Shown piece by piece: positions 8,583 to 18,082 of a DNA stretch of 64,000 nt. Positions within the stretch are counted from its first letter, which is position 1. The number at the start of each line of letters is the position of its first letter. The stretch is taken from assembly GCF_030538655.1 (NCBI RefSeq), contig NZ_JAUNTO010000001.1, positions 186,001-250,000 on the forward strand. Direction: 5' to 3'. The translations under genes were made by a program, and so were the position numbers. The stretch is from Paracoccus sp. (in: a-proteobacteria). Lineage in GTDB: Bacteria; Pseudomonadota; Alphaproteobacteria; Rhodobacterales; Rhodobacteraceae. The notes under the pieces are model-generated. The model worked only from the letters and a program-made list of their open reading frames with translations, did not search any database and had not been told where the DNA came from.

Positions 8583-9745
8583 TGCGCCGTCGCCGGGATA
8601 CAGTCGGTGCCGCCGGACTTCAGCGCCTCGCAAAAGCGGCGGGCGTCGTCGCGCGAATCGAACCCGGCCACGCGCAGCCGCCAGAAGGTGCGCCCATTCG
8701 CGCGGTGTTCCTGAATAACCGGGGCCTTGCCGCTGAACTGCGACCCGAACTTGCCCGACAGGCGTGCCCATTCGCTGTTGGCGATGGCATTGCTGTCAAA
8801 GGCACCGATCTGCGCCAGTGGTGCGCCCGACGGGGCGGTGGCGGCGCGCGGTGCGGGGGCAGGCTCTGCGCTGGCCTGTTGCACTGCGGCCGGACGGGCA
8901 GCGGGGGCATCGGCAGAACCGGCCCCGACCGTGGCAGCAGCCGGGGCCTGCGCCGGGGTTGCCGCAGCAGAGGCAACCGCAGCAGCGCGGCGCGGACGCG
9001 GGGCCGGACGGACAGATGCCGTCAGACCGCCCTGCGCCTGAGCCTGCGCAAGCGCATCGGTAATCGCCATGGCCTGCGCTTGCTGGCCATTTTCGTCCAG
9101 CACGGCGGCGTTGACCGGGCCTTCGCTGGCCGGGGCGTCCATGATCTGGGCCTGAGCCACGGCCTGATCGGCGGCCAGCGCCTCGGCCGCGGCCAGTTCG
9201 GCACGCATATCAGCATCGCTCTGGGCGATCATCGGGTCGGTGTCAAAGCTGATCGCGGGGTCGGACCCAGCGGCCGGCTCACGCGCAGTGGCGCCAAGCT
9301 GGCCCATGGCCACATCGCTATCCGTCAGGCCGGTGGCGGATGGCGCAATGGCGACCTGCGCGGCAGGTTCGCTGCGACCACCGGCGGCAACGCCATTCAC
9401 CGCAAGGCCGGTGTAAGACGTCAATTCCCCGCCCGGATCGGCGGGGGCGGTGCGGGCATCGCCTGACAGCGCGGTGATGACCGGCACCCCCGACACATCG
9501 CGCATCACCAATTGCCACCCCCAGTAAACCAGACCGATCATCAGCCCGACCGAGATCACAGCACCCAGATAATGCGTCAGCCGCGCCAGACGCACCGACA
9601 GCCCTTCTGGCTGCGCCTGTGCCGAATGGCCAGAATCATCGGCCAGATCATCCCAGCCGCGTTCTTCGAAGTCGTAATCCCGCCGTCCACGCTGACGCGA
9701 AAAGGTGAAACCAAATCCGCCCTCGCGGAAGTCCATCACTGCCAT
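8579..9745 (-). CDS. SPOR-domain membrane protein
   Basis: A 388-residue protein with a short cytoplasmic N-terminus, one membrane segment at about residues 58-80 (YLGAVISVGLMIGLVYWGW), a long Ala/Pro-rich periplasmic linker, and a SPOR domain in the last 75 residues (AQIGAFDSNAIANSEW through FWRLRVAGFDSRDDARRFCEAL). SPOR domains bind glycan strands stripped of stem peptides, often at the septum. The linker composition is low complexity. It sits between argS and nagZ on one strand, the usual arrangement in this family of bacteria, and overlaps nagZ by four bases. Confidence 0.9.
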   Translation of the reverse strand: MAVMDFREGGFGFTFSRQRGRRDYDFEERGWDDLADDSGHSAQAQPEGLSVRLARLTHYLGAVISVGLMIGLVYWGWQLVMRDVSGVPVITALSGDARTAPADPGGELTSYTGLAVNGVAAGGRSEPAAQVAIAPSATGLTDSDVAMGQLGATAREPAAGSDPAISFDTDPMIAQSDADMRAELAAAEALAADQAVAQAQIMDAPASEGPVNAAVLDENGQQAQAMAITDALAQAQAQGGLTASVRPAPRPRRAAAVASAAATPAQAPAAATVGAGSADAPAARPAAVQQASAEPAPAPRAATAPSGAPLAQIGAFDSNAIANSEWARLSGKFGSQFSGKAPVIQEHRANGRTFWRLRVAGFDSRDDARRFCEALKSGGTDCIPATAQ

Positions 9746-9818
9746 AGCCTGCCTGCCCGCCGGTTAAACCCGGTCGCTGTTACCTGCTCGATACCTGCTC
9801 TGGCAGCGGCGCCTGTTG

Positions 9819-11561
9819 TCAGCGCATTTCTTTTGCCGGAGCAACCCCCAAGATAGCAAGACCGCAGGAAATCACAACGCCAACCGCACGTGCCAATGCG
9901 ATTTTCGACGCGGTTGTGTCCTTATCGCCATCCTGCACGAATCGCAGCGCGATTTCGTCATTGCCACGATTCCACAGCGAATGCAGGTCAGAGGCGAGAT
10001 CATACAGGAAAAACGCCACCCGATGCGGTTCATGCGCGCGGGCGGCATGTTCGACAAGGCGCGGCCATTCGGCGAGCTTGCGCATCAGGTCGATTTCCGC
10101 CGGATGGGTCAGCCGCGACAGATCGGCCCCTGCCAGCGCAGAATCAGACGTATCGACCCCCATATCCGCCGCACGGCGCAGCACCGAATGGGTGCGCGCG
10201 CTGGCGTATTGCACATACCAGACCGGGTTGTCCTTGGACTGTTCCAGCACTTTGGCAAAGTCGAAATCCAGCGCCGCGTCGTTCTTGCGGGTCAGCATGA
10301 TAAAGCGGGTCACATCGGCCCCCGCCTCATCCACCACATCGCGCAGCGTGACAAAGGTGCCGGCGCGTTTCGACATCTTGAACGGCTCGCCGTTCTTGAA
10401 CAATTTCACCAACTGGATCAGCTTGATGTCCAGCGGCACCCGGCCATTCGACAGCGCCTTGACGGCGGCGTTCATCCGCTTGACGTAACCGCCATGGTCG
10501 GCGCCGAACACGTCGATCAGCTGGTCAAAGCCGCGGCCGATCTTGTCCCAGTGATAGGCGATGTCGGGGGCGAAATAGGTCCAGCTGCCATCCGATTTCT
10601 GGATCGGGCGGTCCACATCATCGCCATGCGCGGTGGCGCGGAACAGCAGTTGCTCGCGCGCTTCCCAATCCTCGGGCAGCTTGCCTTTGGGCGGTTCCAG
10701 CACGCCGCGATAGATCAGGCCCGCCGCCTCAAGCCGCGCAATCGCCGCCTCGATCCGGCCCGAGCCATAAAGCGCGCGTTCGGATGAATAGACGTCCATG
10801 CGCACGTTCAGGAGTTCCAGATCCTCGCGGATCATCTGCATCATCGCTTCGGTGGCAAAATCGCGCACCAGGGTCAGCCAATCGGATTCTGGCTTGTCCA
10901 GCAGGCTGTCGCCATATTTATCCTTGAGCGCCTGCCCGACCGGGATCAGATAGTCGCCGGGATACAGCCCTTCGACGATCTGCGGTTCCAGCCCATGCGC
11001 CTCGCGGTAGCGTTCATAGGCCGAGCGGGCCAGCACATCGACCTGCGCGCCGCCGTCATTGATATAGTATTCGCGCGTCACGTTATAACCGGCGAAATCC
11101 AGCAGCGCGGCCAGCGCATCGCCGAACACCGCGCCCCGGACGTGGCCGACATGCATCGGGCCGGTCGGGTTGGCGCTGACGAATTCGACGTTGACCTTTT
11201 GCCCCGCCCCAAGGTCCGAGCGCCCGTAATCCGCGCCCTGCATCAGCGCCGCGCGGGTCACATCCCGCCACACCGACGGGTCAAGCCGCAGGTTCAGAAA
11301 GCCCGGTCCCGCCACCTCGGCCGCTGTGATCGGGCCACCGGTCAGGCGCGCGGCCAGCGCATCGGCGATGTCGCGCGGCTTTTTCCCGGCGGGCTTGGCC
11401 AGCACCATCGCGGCATTGGTGGCCATATCGCCATGCGCCGGATCGCGCGGCGGTTCGACCGTCACAGCGGCAAAATCCAGCCCCTGCGGCAGATCGCCCG
11501 CCTGCACCATTGCATCCAGCGCCGCGATCACACGCCCGCGCATTTCGGTAAAAAGGTTCAT
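9819..11561 (-). CDS. argS: arginyl-tRNA synthetase
   Basis: A 580-residue class I synthetase that charges tRNA-Arg. The N-terminal Add-1 domain occupies residues 1-100, the HIGH-like motif is in [15 protein letters not shown] near residue 118, the KMSK loop is [13 protein letters not shown] near residue 395, and the DALR anticodon-binding domain forms the last 130 residues ([20 protein letters not shown] onward). The start [11 protein letters not shown] fits family length; an upstream 14-residue extension does not. Seventy-three bases separate it from the SPOR gene on the same strand. Confidence 0.96.
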   Translation of the reverse strand: MNLFTEMRGRVIAALDAMVQAGDLPQGLDFAAVTVEPPRDPAHGDMATNAAMVLAKPAGKKPRDIADALAARLTGGPITAAEVAGPGFLNLRLDPSVWRDVTRAALMQGADYGRSDLGAGQKVNVEFVSANPTGPMHVGHVRGAVFGDALAALLDFAGYNVTREYYINDGGAQVDVLARSAYERYREAHGLEPQIVEGLYPGDYLIPVGQALKDKYGDSLLDKPESDWLTLVRDFATEAMMQMIREDLELLNVRMDVYSSERALYGSGRIEAAIARLEAAGLIYRGVLEPPKGKLPEDWEAREQLLFRATAHGDDVDRPIQKSDGSWTYFAPDIAYHWDKIGRGFDQLIDVFGADHGGYVKRMNAAVKALSNGRVPLDIKLIQLVKLFKNGEPFKMSKRAGTFVTLRDVVDEAGADVTRFIMLTRKNDAALDFDFAKVLEQSKDNPVWYVQYASARTHSVLRRAADMGVDTSDSALAGADLSRLTHPAEIDLMRKLAEWPRLVEHAARAHEPHRVAFFLYDLASDLHSLWNRGNDEIALRFVQDGDKDTTASKIALARAVGVVISCGLAILGVAPAKEMR

Positions 11562-11738
11562 CACGCTCACCTGAATTTGCGGCTTTCCGGTTAGCGCCAG
11601 CAAGGGGGGCAGGTCAACAGCGCCATCACGCGGCGGGCTGCGCTTGTGTCACAAATCGTGATCGCGGCGATGCAAAATCCCGGTGACGCTATCAGCGCCC
11701 GGCGCAATATGCAGACACCTGCTCACCGGATTTTCGCC

Positions 11739-13268
11739 ATGGCCAGACTGACCGCCTTCAGCCCGCTTGACATGCTGAACACCGCTGCCCTTGGCGGCAC
11801 CATCACACGGCGCGACGCCAAGGCATTCGAGGTTCAGAATGCCCTAATAACAACTCGTTACGAGGGTGATTTTAGCTATGATACCGCCTTGCGGCCCGTC
11901 GGGGCCGCGACCTCGGCCACGTTGCTGGTGTCCGACACGCCGGTGATGAAGATCACCGAAATTTCCATCGAATCGGGCGTGATTGCGGCAGCCATCACCA
12001 TGAACCGGCCCGCGTCGATACTTTATCTGGCGCTTCAGGGCGATGATGTGATCGTTGGATCATCGGGAAATGATACGCTGATCGGCTTGGCCGGAAACGA
12101 CCGGATCAGCGGCAAGGACGGTTCGGATCAGTTGTTCGGGCTCGAGGGTGATGATGTTCTGGACGGTGGCAACGGCAATGATGTGCTGATTGGCGGGACC
12201 GGGCGCAATGCGCTGTATGGCGGCGAAGGCTTTGATCTGGCAGTCTATTCTGACGATACGCCCGTTATCGTCTCACTGGCAGAGGCGGGTTATCAGAACA
12301 CCGGCACCAGCATCGACCGCCTGACCGGGATCGAGGGGATCGTCGGCAGCGAGGGCAACGATACGCTGACAGGCGACAGCAACGTCAATCTGCTGGCTGG
12401 TGCCGGCGGCAATGACCGGCTGACCGGCGGCGCAGGAAATGACACGCTGCTGGGCGGCATTGGCCGCGACACTGTTGCAGGTGGCAACGGCAATGATCTG
12501 ATCGAAGGCGGGGCTGGCTCCGACCGTCTGACAGGCGGCAGCGGCAACGATACGCTGCAAGGCGGCGACGGGCATGATTATCTGATCGGCGGTACGGGCA
12601 AAGATAGACTCGATGGCGGTGCGGGCAATGACACGCTGATCGGGGGCAGCGGCGATGACCAGCTCTTCGGCGGCAATGGGATCGACACGGTGCTCTTTCA
12701 GGGCAGCGACAGCTTTTACATCGACCTTGGCGCGCAGCTTCAGGTGCAGACGGGTCAGGGGCTGGACAGCTTTGACAGCGTTGAGAATGCCACAACCGGC
12801 GCGGGCCATGACCGCCTGCACGGCAGCGGGCTGGCCAATCGCCTGATCGGTAGCGCCGGTCACGATTCGCTGGTCGGGCTGGGTGGGGATGACCGTCTGG
12901 ATGGCGGCAGCGGCAGGGACTGGCTGCTGGGCGGTGCGGGGGCCGACCGGCTGACCGGCGGCACAGGGCGCGATACCTTTGCGTTCCATTTCACGGCCGA
13001 CAGCCCTGTGGGGCGCGGGCGCGATGTCATCACCGACTTTGCGACTGGCGAGGATCGGCTGGACCTATCGCAGATCGACGCCAACCCGGATCAGGGCGGC
13101 GATCAGGCGTTTATCCGGGCGGATCGCGCCACCGCCCATGGCGTCTGGACCGTCAAAAGCGGCACTGACCTGCTGCTGCGCGCAGATACAACCGGCGACG
13201 GAATCACCGATCTGGCCATCCAGCTTGCCAATGTTGCTCAGATCGAGGCCGGAGACCTGATCCTGTAA
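11739..13268 (+). CDS. RTX-type calcium-binding repeat protein, probably secreted by type I system
   Basis: A 509-residue protein. Residues 1-98 have no recognised domain. RTX nonapeptides (GGxGxDxLx) occur in three blocks at about residues 101-165, 203-318 and 353-412. The C-terminus (TFAFHFTADSPVGRGRDVITDF, then EDRLDLSQID) is the peptidase M10 C-terminal/serralysin type that ends many type I secretion substrates. No HExxH zinc site or other catalytic motif is present and no ABC exporter or membrane fusion gene is adjacent. The start is uncertain: ATG at 11739 has no good ribosome binding site, and ATG at 11709 is possible. The 177 bases upstream, toward argS, hold nothing else I can support. 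Confidence 0.82.
   Translation: MARLTAFSPLDMLNTAALGGTITRRDAKAFEVQNALITTRYEGDFSYDTALRPVGAATSATLLVSDTPVMKITEISIESGVIAAAITMNRPASILYLALQGDDVIVGSSGNDTLIGLAGNDRISGKDGSDQLFGLEGDDVLDGGNGNDVLIGGTGRNALYGGEGFDLAVYSDDTPVIVSLAEAGYQNTGTSIDRLTGIEGIVGSEGNDTLTGDSNVNLLAGAGGNDRLTGGAGNDTLLGGIGRDTVAGGNGNDLIEGGAGSDRLTGGSGNDTLQGGDGHDYLIGGTGKDRLDGGAGNDTLIGGSGDDQLFGGNGIDTVLFQGSDSFYIDLGAQLQVQTGQGLDSFDSVENATTGAGHDRLHGSGLANRLIGSAGHDSLVGLGGDDRLDGGSGRDWLLGGAGADRLTGGTGRDTFAFHFTADSPVGRGRDVITDFATGEDRLDLSQIDANPDQGGDQAFIRADRATAHGVWTVKSGTDLLLRADTTGDGITDLAIQLANVAQIEAGDLIL
12039..12974 (+). repeat. RTX nonapeptide-coding repeats
   Basis: Tandem, imperfect 27-base units coding GGxGxDxLx form the three RTX blocks. They bind calcium and fold as parallel beta rolls outside the cell in known family members. 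Two non-repeat spacers interrupt them (about residues 166-202 and 319-352), each of which looks like the usual RTX-associated beta segment. Confidence 0.8.
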
Positions 13269-13485
13269 CCGCCCGCCCCGGTGGTCTAGTTGCTTTTTAA
13301 ACAGCCCATTGCGCGCAAAAAGCGCGAAAACATTGACGCGCGGTCTGGTTTCGTCTAGGCGACGCGTGCCTGCATCCGGTGGGCAAATGATGCGGGGCGT
13401 GCGCAAGCGTCCCTGACAGGCCGCGGCGCGATCCGTGGCCGGACGCGTAACCGCGCCGCAGGCGCGACAGTAACGAAAGCCCCGA
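13269..13485. other. 217-base gap between RTX gene and DEAD-box helicase
   Basis: No gene is seen. TTGACG at 13333-13338 with TAGGCG 17 bases later is a weak promoter candidate and would leave a helicase leader of about 115 bases rich in GC inverted segments (CGCGCC, GGCGCG). Long leaders are common for cold-regulated DEAD-box helicases, but no thermosensor structure was demonstrated. Confidence 0.35.
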
Positions 13486-15429
13486 ATGACGCTGTTTTCC
13501 GATCTCAAGCTGGACCCCAAGGTTTTACAAGCCATTGACGAGGCCGGGTATTCCCAGCCCACCCCCATTCAGGCCGGTGCGATTCCGCCCGCGCTGGAAG
13601 GGCGCGACGTGCTGGGAATCGCCCAGACCGGCACCGGCAAAACCGCCAGCTTTACCCTGCCGATGATTACCCTGCTGGGCCGTGGCCGCGCGCGCGCGCG
13701 GATGCCGCGCTCGCTGGTGCTGTGCCCGACGCGGGAACTGGCGGCTCAGGTCGCGGAAAACTTTGATATTTATGCAAAATACACCAAGCTGACCAAGGCT
13801 TTGCTGATCGGCGGTGTGTCCTTTGGCGAACAGGACAAGCTGATTGATCGCGGCGTTGACGTGCTGATCGCCACGCCGGGCCGTCTGCTGGACCATTTCG
13901 AACGCGGCAAGCTGTTGCTGACCGGCGTTCAGATCATGGTCGTGGACGAAGCCGACCGGATGCTGGACATGGGCTTTATCCCTGATATTGAACGGATTTT
14001 CCAGCTGACCCCGTTCACGCGCCAGACGTTGTTCTTTTCGGCCACCATGGCGCCGGAAATCGAACGGATCACCAACACCTTCCTGCACAGCCCCGAACGG
14101 ATCGAGGTGGCGCGTCAGGCCACCACCAGCGAAACCATCACGCAAAAGCTGATCGAGATCACGCCCACCCGCCGCGATCAGGCCGCCAAGCAGAAACGCG
14201 AACTGCTGCGCGCGCTGATTGAGGCCGAACAGACCCGTGACGAAGGTGCGCTGACCAACGCGATGATTTTCTGCAACCGCAAGACGGATGTGGACATCGT
14301 TGCCAAGTCGCTGAAAAAGCATGGCTTTGATGCGGCTCCGATCCATGGCGACCTTGACCAGTCGCAGCGGATGCGCACGTTGGACGGTTTCCGCGATGGA
14401 ACGCTGAAGCTGCTGGTCTGTTCCGACGTGGCGGCGCGCGGGCTGGATATTCCGGCGGTCAGCCATGTGTTCAACTTTGACCTGCCCTCGCACGCCGAAG
14501 ACTACGTTCACCGCATTGGCCGCACGGGCCGCGCCGGACGCTTGGGCACCGCGATCAGCATTTCCACGCCCGCCGATGAAAAATATCTGACCGCGATTGA
14601 GACGCTTATCAAACAGACCCTACCGCGTGGCGACATTCCGGCCGGTTTTGCCTTGTCCGAGGCGGCGACCTCTGCCCCGCGCCCGCGCGATGATCGCAAG
14701 GGTGGGCGCAACGGTCGGGATCGCGACCGTGACCGCCGCCGCCATGACGACCGTCCGGCGCGCGATGCCGCCGCACCGGCCGCTGCGGAAACCCCGCGCG
14801 CTGAGAAACGCGAAGAGCGACGGGATGACCGGCGCGAGGATCGTGACGATCGCCGCGACCGGCGTGACCGCCGCGATCACGACCGCGACAACCGCCGCGA
14901 TTCGGTGATTGTCGGCCTGGGCGACCATGTGCCGGAATTCCTGAACAATGTGTTCCGCCCCGGCTATATCGAAAAGCCGGTGCAGCCGGATGAACCGGAA
15001 GCCCCGGTCGCCGCCGCCGAACCCGCCGCCGAAGAACCGAAAAAGCGTCGCAAACGCGCTGATCGCAAGCCCAAGGCAGCCGATCCGACCCCCGAAGCAG
15101 TGGCAGCACCGACCGAGGTCATCGCGCAGGATGAGGTCACTGCGCAGGACAGCGCCGACGCGGCACCTGCCGTGCCTCAGGCCGAAACCGATACCCGGGC
15201 AACCGATGCCCCGGTGGAAGCACCGAAAAAGCGCCGCCGCCGCACCAAGGCCGAAATCGAGGCCGACAAGGCCGCCAAAGCCGAGGCCGCAGCCGTCAAA
15301 GCCGCAGCCAAGGCCGATGCGGAATCCGAAGCCGCCAAAAAACCGCGCCGCCGCCGCAGGGCCGAAGCAAAGGCCCCCGCAGACGCGCCCGAGGCCAGCC
15401 CGACCAATTCTGCCAACCCGGAAATCTGA
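13486..15429 (+). CDS. DEAD-box ATP-dependent RNA helicase, RhlE-like, with long disordered tail
   Basis: A 647-residue protein. Residues 1-385 are a complete DEAD-box core: Q motif QPTPIQ, AQTGTGKT, PTRELA, TPGRLLD, VDEADRMLD, FSATM, HGDLDQSQR, ARGLDIP and HRIGRTGRAG. Such helicases remodel RNA in ribosome assembly or with RNase E. From about residue 390 the protein is low complexity: an Arg/Asp block (for example RRDDRREDRDDRRDRRDRRD), then Ala/Glu/Lys stretches with three KKRR-type clusters. The tail is longer than in typical RhlE and is probably disordered and RNA-binding. Lnt follows nine bases after the stop. Confidence 0.92.
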   Translation: MTLFSDLKLDPKVLQAIDEAGYSQPTPIQAGAIPPALEGRDVLGIAQTGTGKTASFTLPMITLLGRGRARARMPRSLVLCPTRELAAQVAENFDIYAKYTKLTKALLIGGVSFGEQDKLIDRGVDVLIATPGRLLDHFERGKLLLTGVQIMVVDEADRMLDMGFIPDIERIFQLTPFTRQTLFFSATMAPEIERITNTFLHSPERIEVARQATTSETITQKLIEITPTRRDQAAKQKRELLRALIEAEQTRDEGALTNAMIFCNRKTDVDIVAKSLKKHGFDAAPIHGDLDQSQRMRTLDGFRDGTLKLLVCSDVAARGLDIPAVSHVFNFDLPSHAEDYVHRIGRTGRAGRLGTAISISTPADEKYLTAIETLIKQTLPRGDIPAGFALSEAATSAPRPRDDRKGGRNGRDRDRDRRRHDDRPARDAAAPAAAETPRAEKREERRDDRREDRDDRRDRRDRRDHDRDNRRDSVIVGLGDHVPEFLNNVFRPGYIEKPVQPDEPEAPVAAAEPAAEEPKKRRKRADRKPKAADPTPEAVAAPTEVIAQDEVTAQDSADAAPAVPQAETDTRATDAPVEAPKKRRRRTKAEIEADKAAKAEAAAVKAAAKADAESEAAKKPRRRRRAEAKAPADAPEASPTNSANPEI

Positions 15430-15438
15430 CGCGCAGCC

Positions 15439-16971
15439 ATGCGCGATCCCCTGACCCCGCCCCAGATTCGCCGCCGTTACCGCCCACCGCTGCGACGGTT
15501 GGCGGGGGATGCGGGCTTGGGTGCCATCGCGGCGACGGGGCTGGCACCGCTGAACCTGTGGTTTCTGGCTCTGCCCGCCATCGCGCTGATCCTGTGGCGC
15601 GTGGCGCGCGCGCCCACGGCCCGCACCGTCTTTTGGCAGGCACTGGCCGCCGGGGTCGGCTGGTTCGCACTGGCACTGGTCTGGATCGTTGAACCGTTTC
15701 TGGTCCAGCCCGAGGTTTACGGCTGGATGGCCCCCTTTGCGCTGGTGCTGATGGCACTGGGGGGCGGGCTGTTCTGGGCCATCCCCGCCGCCGTCGCGTG
15801 GCGGCTGGCCGCCCCCCGCCACGCGTCTCGAATCGCGGCCATCGCCGCCGTGCTGGCCCTGTCTGACTGGCTGCGCGGCTGGATCTTCACCGGCTTTCCC
15901 TGGGCGCTGACCGGGCATATCTGGATCGCAACCCCTGTCGCGCAATCAGCCGCCGTGATCGGTGCCACTGGCCTGTCGGCGCTGACGATGCTGCTGGCCG
16001 CCCTGCCCGGCCTGCTGCGCCGCCCCCACGCGGAACCCGCTGCCCGCGCCCTGCCCGGCGCGGCGCTGTGCATTGCCCTGACCGGCGCGCTATGGGCGGC
16101 GGGGCTGGCGCGTCTGGCCACGCCGCTGCCGCCCGATACGCCAGTCACGCTGCGCGTGGTGCAACCCGATGCGCAGCAGGCGCTGAAATGGGACCCCGAC
16201 TGGTCGCTGGAATTCTATCGCCGCCTGCTGGATCTGTCCTCACAACCGGGGGCGCCCGATGTGGTGATCTGGCCCGAAACCGCGGTGAATTTTCTGCTGA
16301 ACGATGCCGAGGCGGTGTTGCCGCAAATGGCCGCTTCGGCAGGTGGGGCAACGCTGATACTTGGCATTCAGCGCGCGGAATATCCACGCTTTTTCAACAG
16401 CCTCGCCGTGATCGCCCCGGATGGCAGCGTTACCGCCACCTATGACAAGTTCCACCTCGTCCCCTTTGGCGAATATATCCCATGGGGCGACGCGCTGGCC
16501 CGGTTCGGCATCACCGCCTTTGCCGCGCAGCAGGGCAACGGCTATTCCCCCGGCCCCGGTCCCGCAGTGCTGAACCTGCCCGCCCTGCCCGAATTCCAGC
16601 CGCTGATCTGCTATGAGGCGATCTTCCCCCAGCATCTGCGCCACGGCCCACGCCCGGCATGGCTGTTGCAGATCACCAATGACGCATGGTTTGGCCGGTT
16701 CTCAGGCCCCTATCAACACCTCGCCCAAGCGCGACTGCGCACGATTCAAAGCGGCCTGCCGCTGATCCGGTCGGCCAACACCGGCATATCCGCCGTCATC
16801 GACGCCCATGGCAACACTCGCGCCAGCCTGCCCCTGAATCAGATGGGCAAGATCGACGCCGCCCTGCCCGCCGCCCTACCGGCCACGACATGGTGGCACT
16901 GGGGCGACACCCCGGCGCTGGTCTTGCTGGCGCTGATCCTGACCGCCGCCAGCCTGCGCCGCCGCGTCTGA
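15439..16971 (+). CDS. lnt: apolipoprotein N-acyltransferase
   Basis: A 510-residue inner membrane enzyme that adds the third acyl chain to lipoproteins. About six hydrophobic segments fill residues 20-215 and one lies near the C-terminus (PALVLLALILTAASL). Between them is the periplasmic nitrilase domain with the Glu-Lys-Cys triad visible as IWPETAVNFL (Glu), DKFHLVPFGEYIPW (Lys) and PLICYEAIFP (Cys). The length is normal. The gene follows the helicase by nine bases and a repeat element begins at its stop codon. Confidence 0.95.
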   Translation: MRDPLTPPQIRRRYRPPLRRLAGDAGLGAIAATGLAPLNLWFLALPAIALILWRVARAPTARTVFWQALAAGVGWFALALVWIVEPFLVQPEVYGWMAPFALVLMALGGGLFWAIPAAVAWRLAAPRHASRIAAIAAVLALSDWLRGWIFTGFPWALTGHIWIATPVAQSAAVIGATGLSALTMLLAALPGLLRRPHAEPAARALPGAALCIALTGALWAAGLARLATPLPPDTPVTLRVVQPDAQQALKWDPDWSLEFYRRLLDLSSQPGAPDVVIWPETAVNFLLNDAEAVLPQMAASAGGATLILGIQRAEYPRFFNSLAVIAPDGSVTATYDKFHLVPFGEYIPWGDALARFGITAFAAQQGNGYSPGPGPAVLNLPALPEFQPLICYEAIFPQHLRHGPRPAWLLQITNDAWFGRFSGPYQHLAQARLRTIQSGLPLIRSANTGISAVIDAHGNTRASLPLNQMGKIDAALPAALPATTWWHWGDTPALVLLALILTAASLRRRV

Positions 16972-17061
16972 CGTATCTTCTGTCCATAAATATCCGACGG
17001 ATGAGGCGGATCAGAAAAAGGTCCGATGGACCTTTTCCCTGATGAATGGGGGTGCCTCCGG
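16972..17061 (+). repeat. family I stop-linked repeat, copy after lnt
   Basis: Begins at the base after the lnt TGA with a variant core CGTATCTTCTGTCCATAAAT, then ATCC, GGATGAGGCGGATCAG, and the hairpin AAAAGGTCC-GAT-GGACCTTTT (17016-17036), followed by CCCTGATGAATGGGGG and a G/C hairpin. It fills most of the convergent lnt/J-protein gap and could terminate lnt. Confidence 0.8.
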
Positions 17062-17087
17062 CCCGGCGCTGGACGCAAAGCAGGCGG

Positions 17088-17717
17088 TCAATCGCGGAAA
17101 TACCGGCTTTCGCGGACCTGTTCCCACGCCCAGACGACCTCGGCCAGACGATCCTCGTCGGAACGGTCGCCGCCGTTCATGTCAGGATGAAGATCCTTGA
17201 CCAAGGATTTGTATTGTTTCCGAATTTCGGCACGGGTCCAGCTGTCTTTGGCCTCAAGAATGTCGATGGCACGACGTTCGTTCGGGGGCAGCTTGCGCGC
17301 AGCGGTCTTGGCGCGCACCTCGGGGCTGGTGGCATTGTCGCCCAAAATCTCCATGGGGTCGCTGATGCCGTGGCGTGCCCAGGCCTGCTCCTGCGCGGCG
17401 CGGCCAAAAGGCTTGGTCGGGCGTTCCCACACCGTGGCATTGTCCAGAAACTGCTGGAACTCGGCCTCGCTTTGCCCCTGAAAATAGTTCCAGTTCAGGT
17501 TGTATTCCCGGACGTGATCCTTGCAGAACCAGTAATAGTCCTCAAGGTTACGCGGGCTTTTGGGCGCGCGATACTGGCCGGGCAGGTCACAACCCGCCTT
17601 GTCACAGGTCCGGGTCGATGTCTCGATCGCGCCCGACATACCGCGTCTGCCCTTGGACCGCCGTTTTTTATCCTTGGCGGCGGAAATGTCGAAACCGAAC
17701 GGGTCGTTACTGGTCAT
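17088..17717 (-). CDS. J-domain protein with N-terminal Cys/His cluster
   Basis: A 209-residue protein with its J domain at the C-terminus (about residues 143-205): AIDILEAKDSWTRAEIRKQY, then the invariant HPD in LVKDLHPDMNG. Such proteins stimulate Hsp70 ATPase. The N-terminal half has a possible zinc site, C-x4-C (CDKAGC), then C-x2-H (CKDH) 25 residues on. The start MTSNDPFGF follows AAAGGGC. It is divergent from bolA across 70 bases, an arrangement recalled as common in Rhodobacterales. Substrate unknown. Confidence 0.87.
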   Translation of the reverse strand: MTSNDPFGFDISAAKDKKRRSKGRRGMSGAIETSTRTCDKAGCDLPGQYRAPKSPRNLEDYYWFCKDHVREYNLNWNYFQGQSEAEFQQFLDNATVWERPTKPFGRAAQEQAWARHGISDPMEILGDNATSPEVRAKTAARKLPPNERRAIDILEAKDSWTRAEIRKQYKSLVKDLHPDMNGGDRSDEDRLAEVVWAWEQVRESRYFRD

Positions 17718-17787
17718 ATGTTTGCCCTTTGCGACTCGGGAACAGGAGTTTAGGGGTTTTGGCGCGACATGAAAGGGGGGCAAAGAA

Positions 17788-18045
17788 ATGATAGCGGATG
17801 ACATGCGCGACAGGTTGATGGCACTGAACCCGGTGGTGCTGGAAATTGCCGATGAAAGCGAACAGCACCAGGGCCATGCCGGCTGGCGCGAAGGGGGGCA
17901 GACGCATTTCCGTATCTGTCTGATTTCACCTGACTTTCAAGGGAAATCACGGATTGACCGGCACCGGATGGTTCATGCCGCCTTAGGCGACATCGTGCCG
18001 CGCATCCATGCGCTTGCGCTTGAGCTTGATACCCCCACGGCCTAA
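17788..18045 (+). CDS. bolA: BolA-family protein
   Basis: An 85-residue BolA fold: helix MRDRLMALNPVVLEIADES, then FRICLISPDFQGKSRIDRHRMVHAAL with the conserved RHRMVH-type signature, then a C-terminal helix. BolA proteins pair with monothiol glutaredoxins to handle [2Fe-2S] clusters and in some species act on transcription and cell shape. The GGGGGCAAAG ribosome binding site fits the ATG. glpX follows with a 37-base gap. Confidence 0.92.
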   Translation: MIADDMRDRLMALNPVVLEIADESEQHQGHAGWREGGQTHFRICLISPDFQGKSRIDRHRMVHAALGDIVPRIHALALELDTPTA

Positions 18046-18082
18046 GACAGCGCCGACGCGCCCATCTTGTAGAGGAATGGCC

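Noticed and set aside
12039-12974. Tandem repeats considered as a possible CRISPR array
   Set aside because: Units are in-frame 27-base codon repeats with no unique spacers; they are RTX coding DNA.
12273-12989. Minus-strand open frame of 238 codons in the RTX gene
   Set aside because: It is the antisense reading of the calcium-binding repeats; the repeated pattern of the product simply mirrors the plus-strand nonapeptides.
13525-14511. Minus-strand frame of 328 codons inside the DEAD-box gene
   Set aside because: Antisense to all helicase motifs; no start signal.
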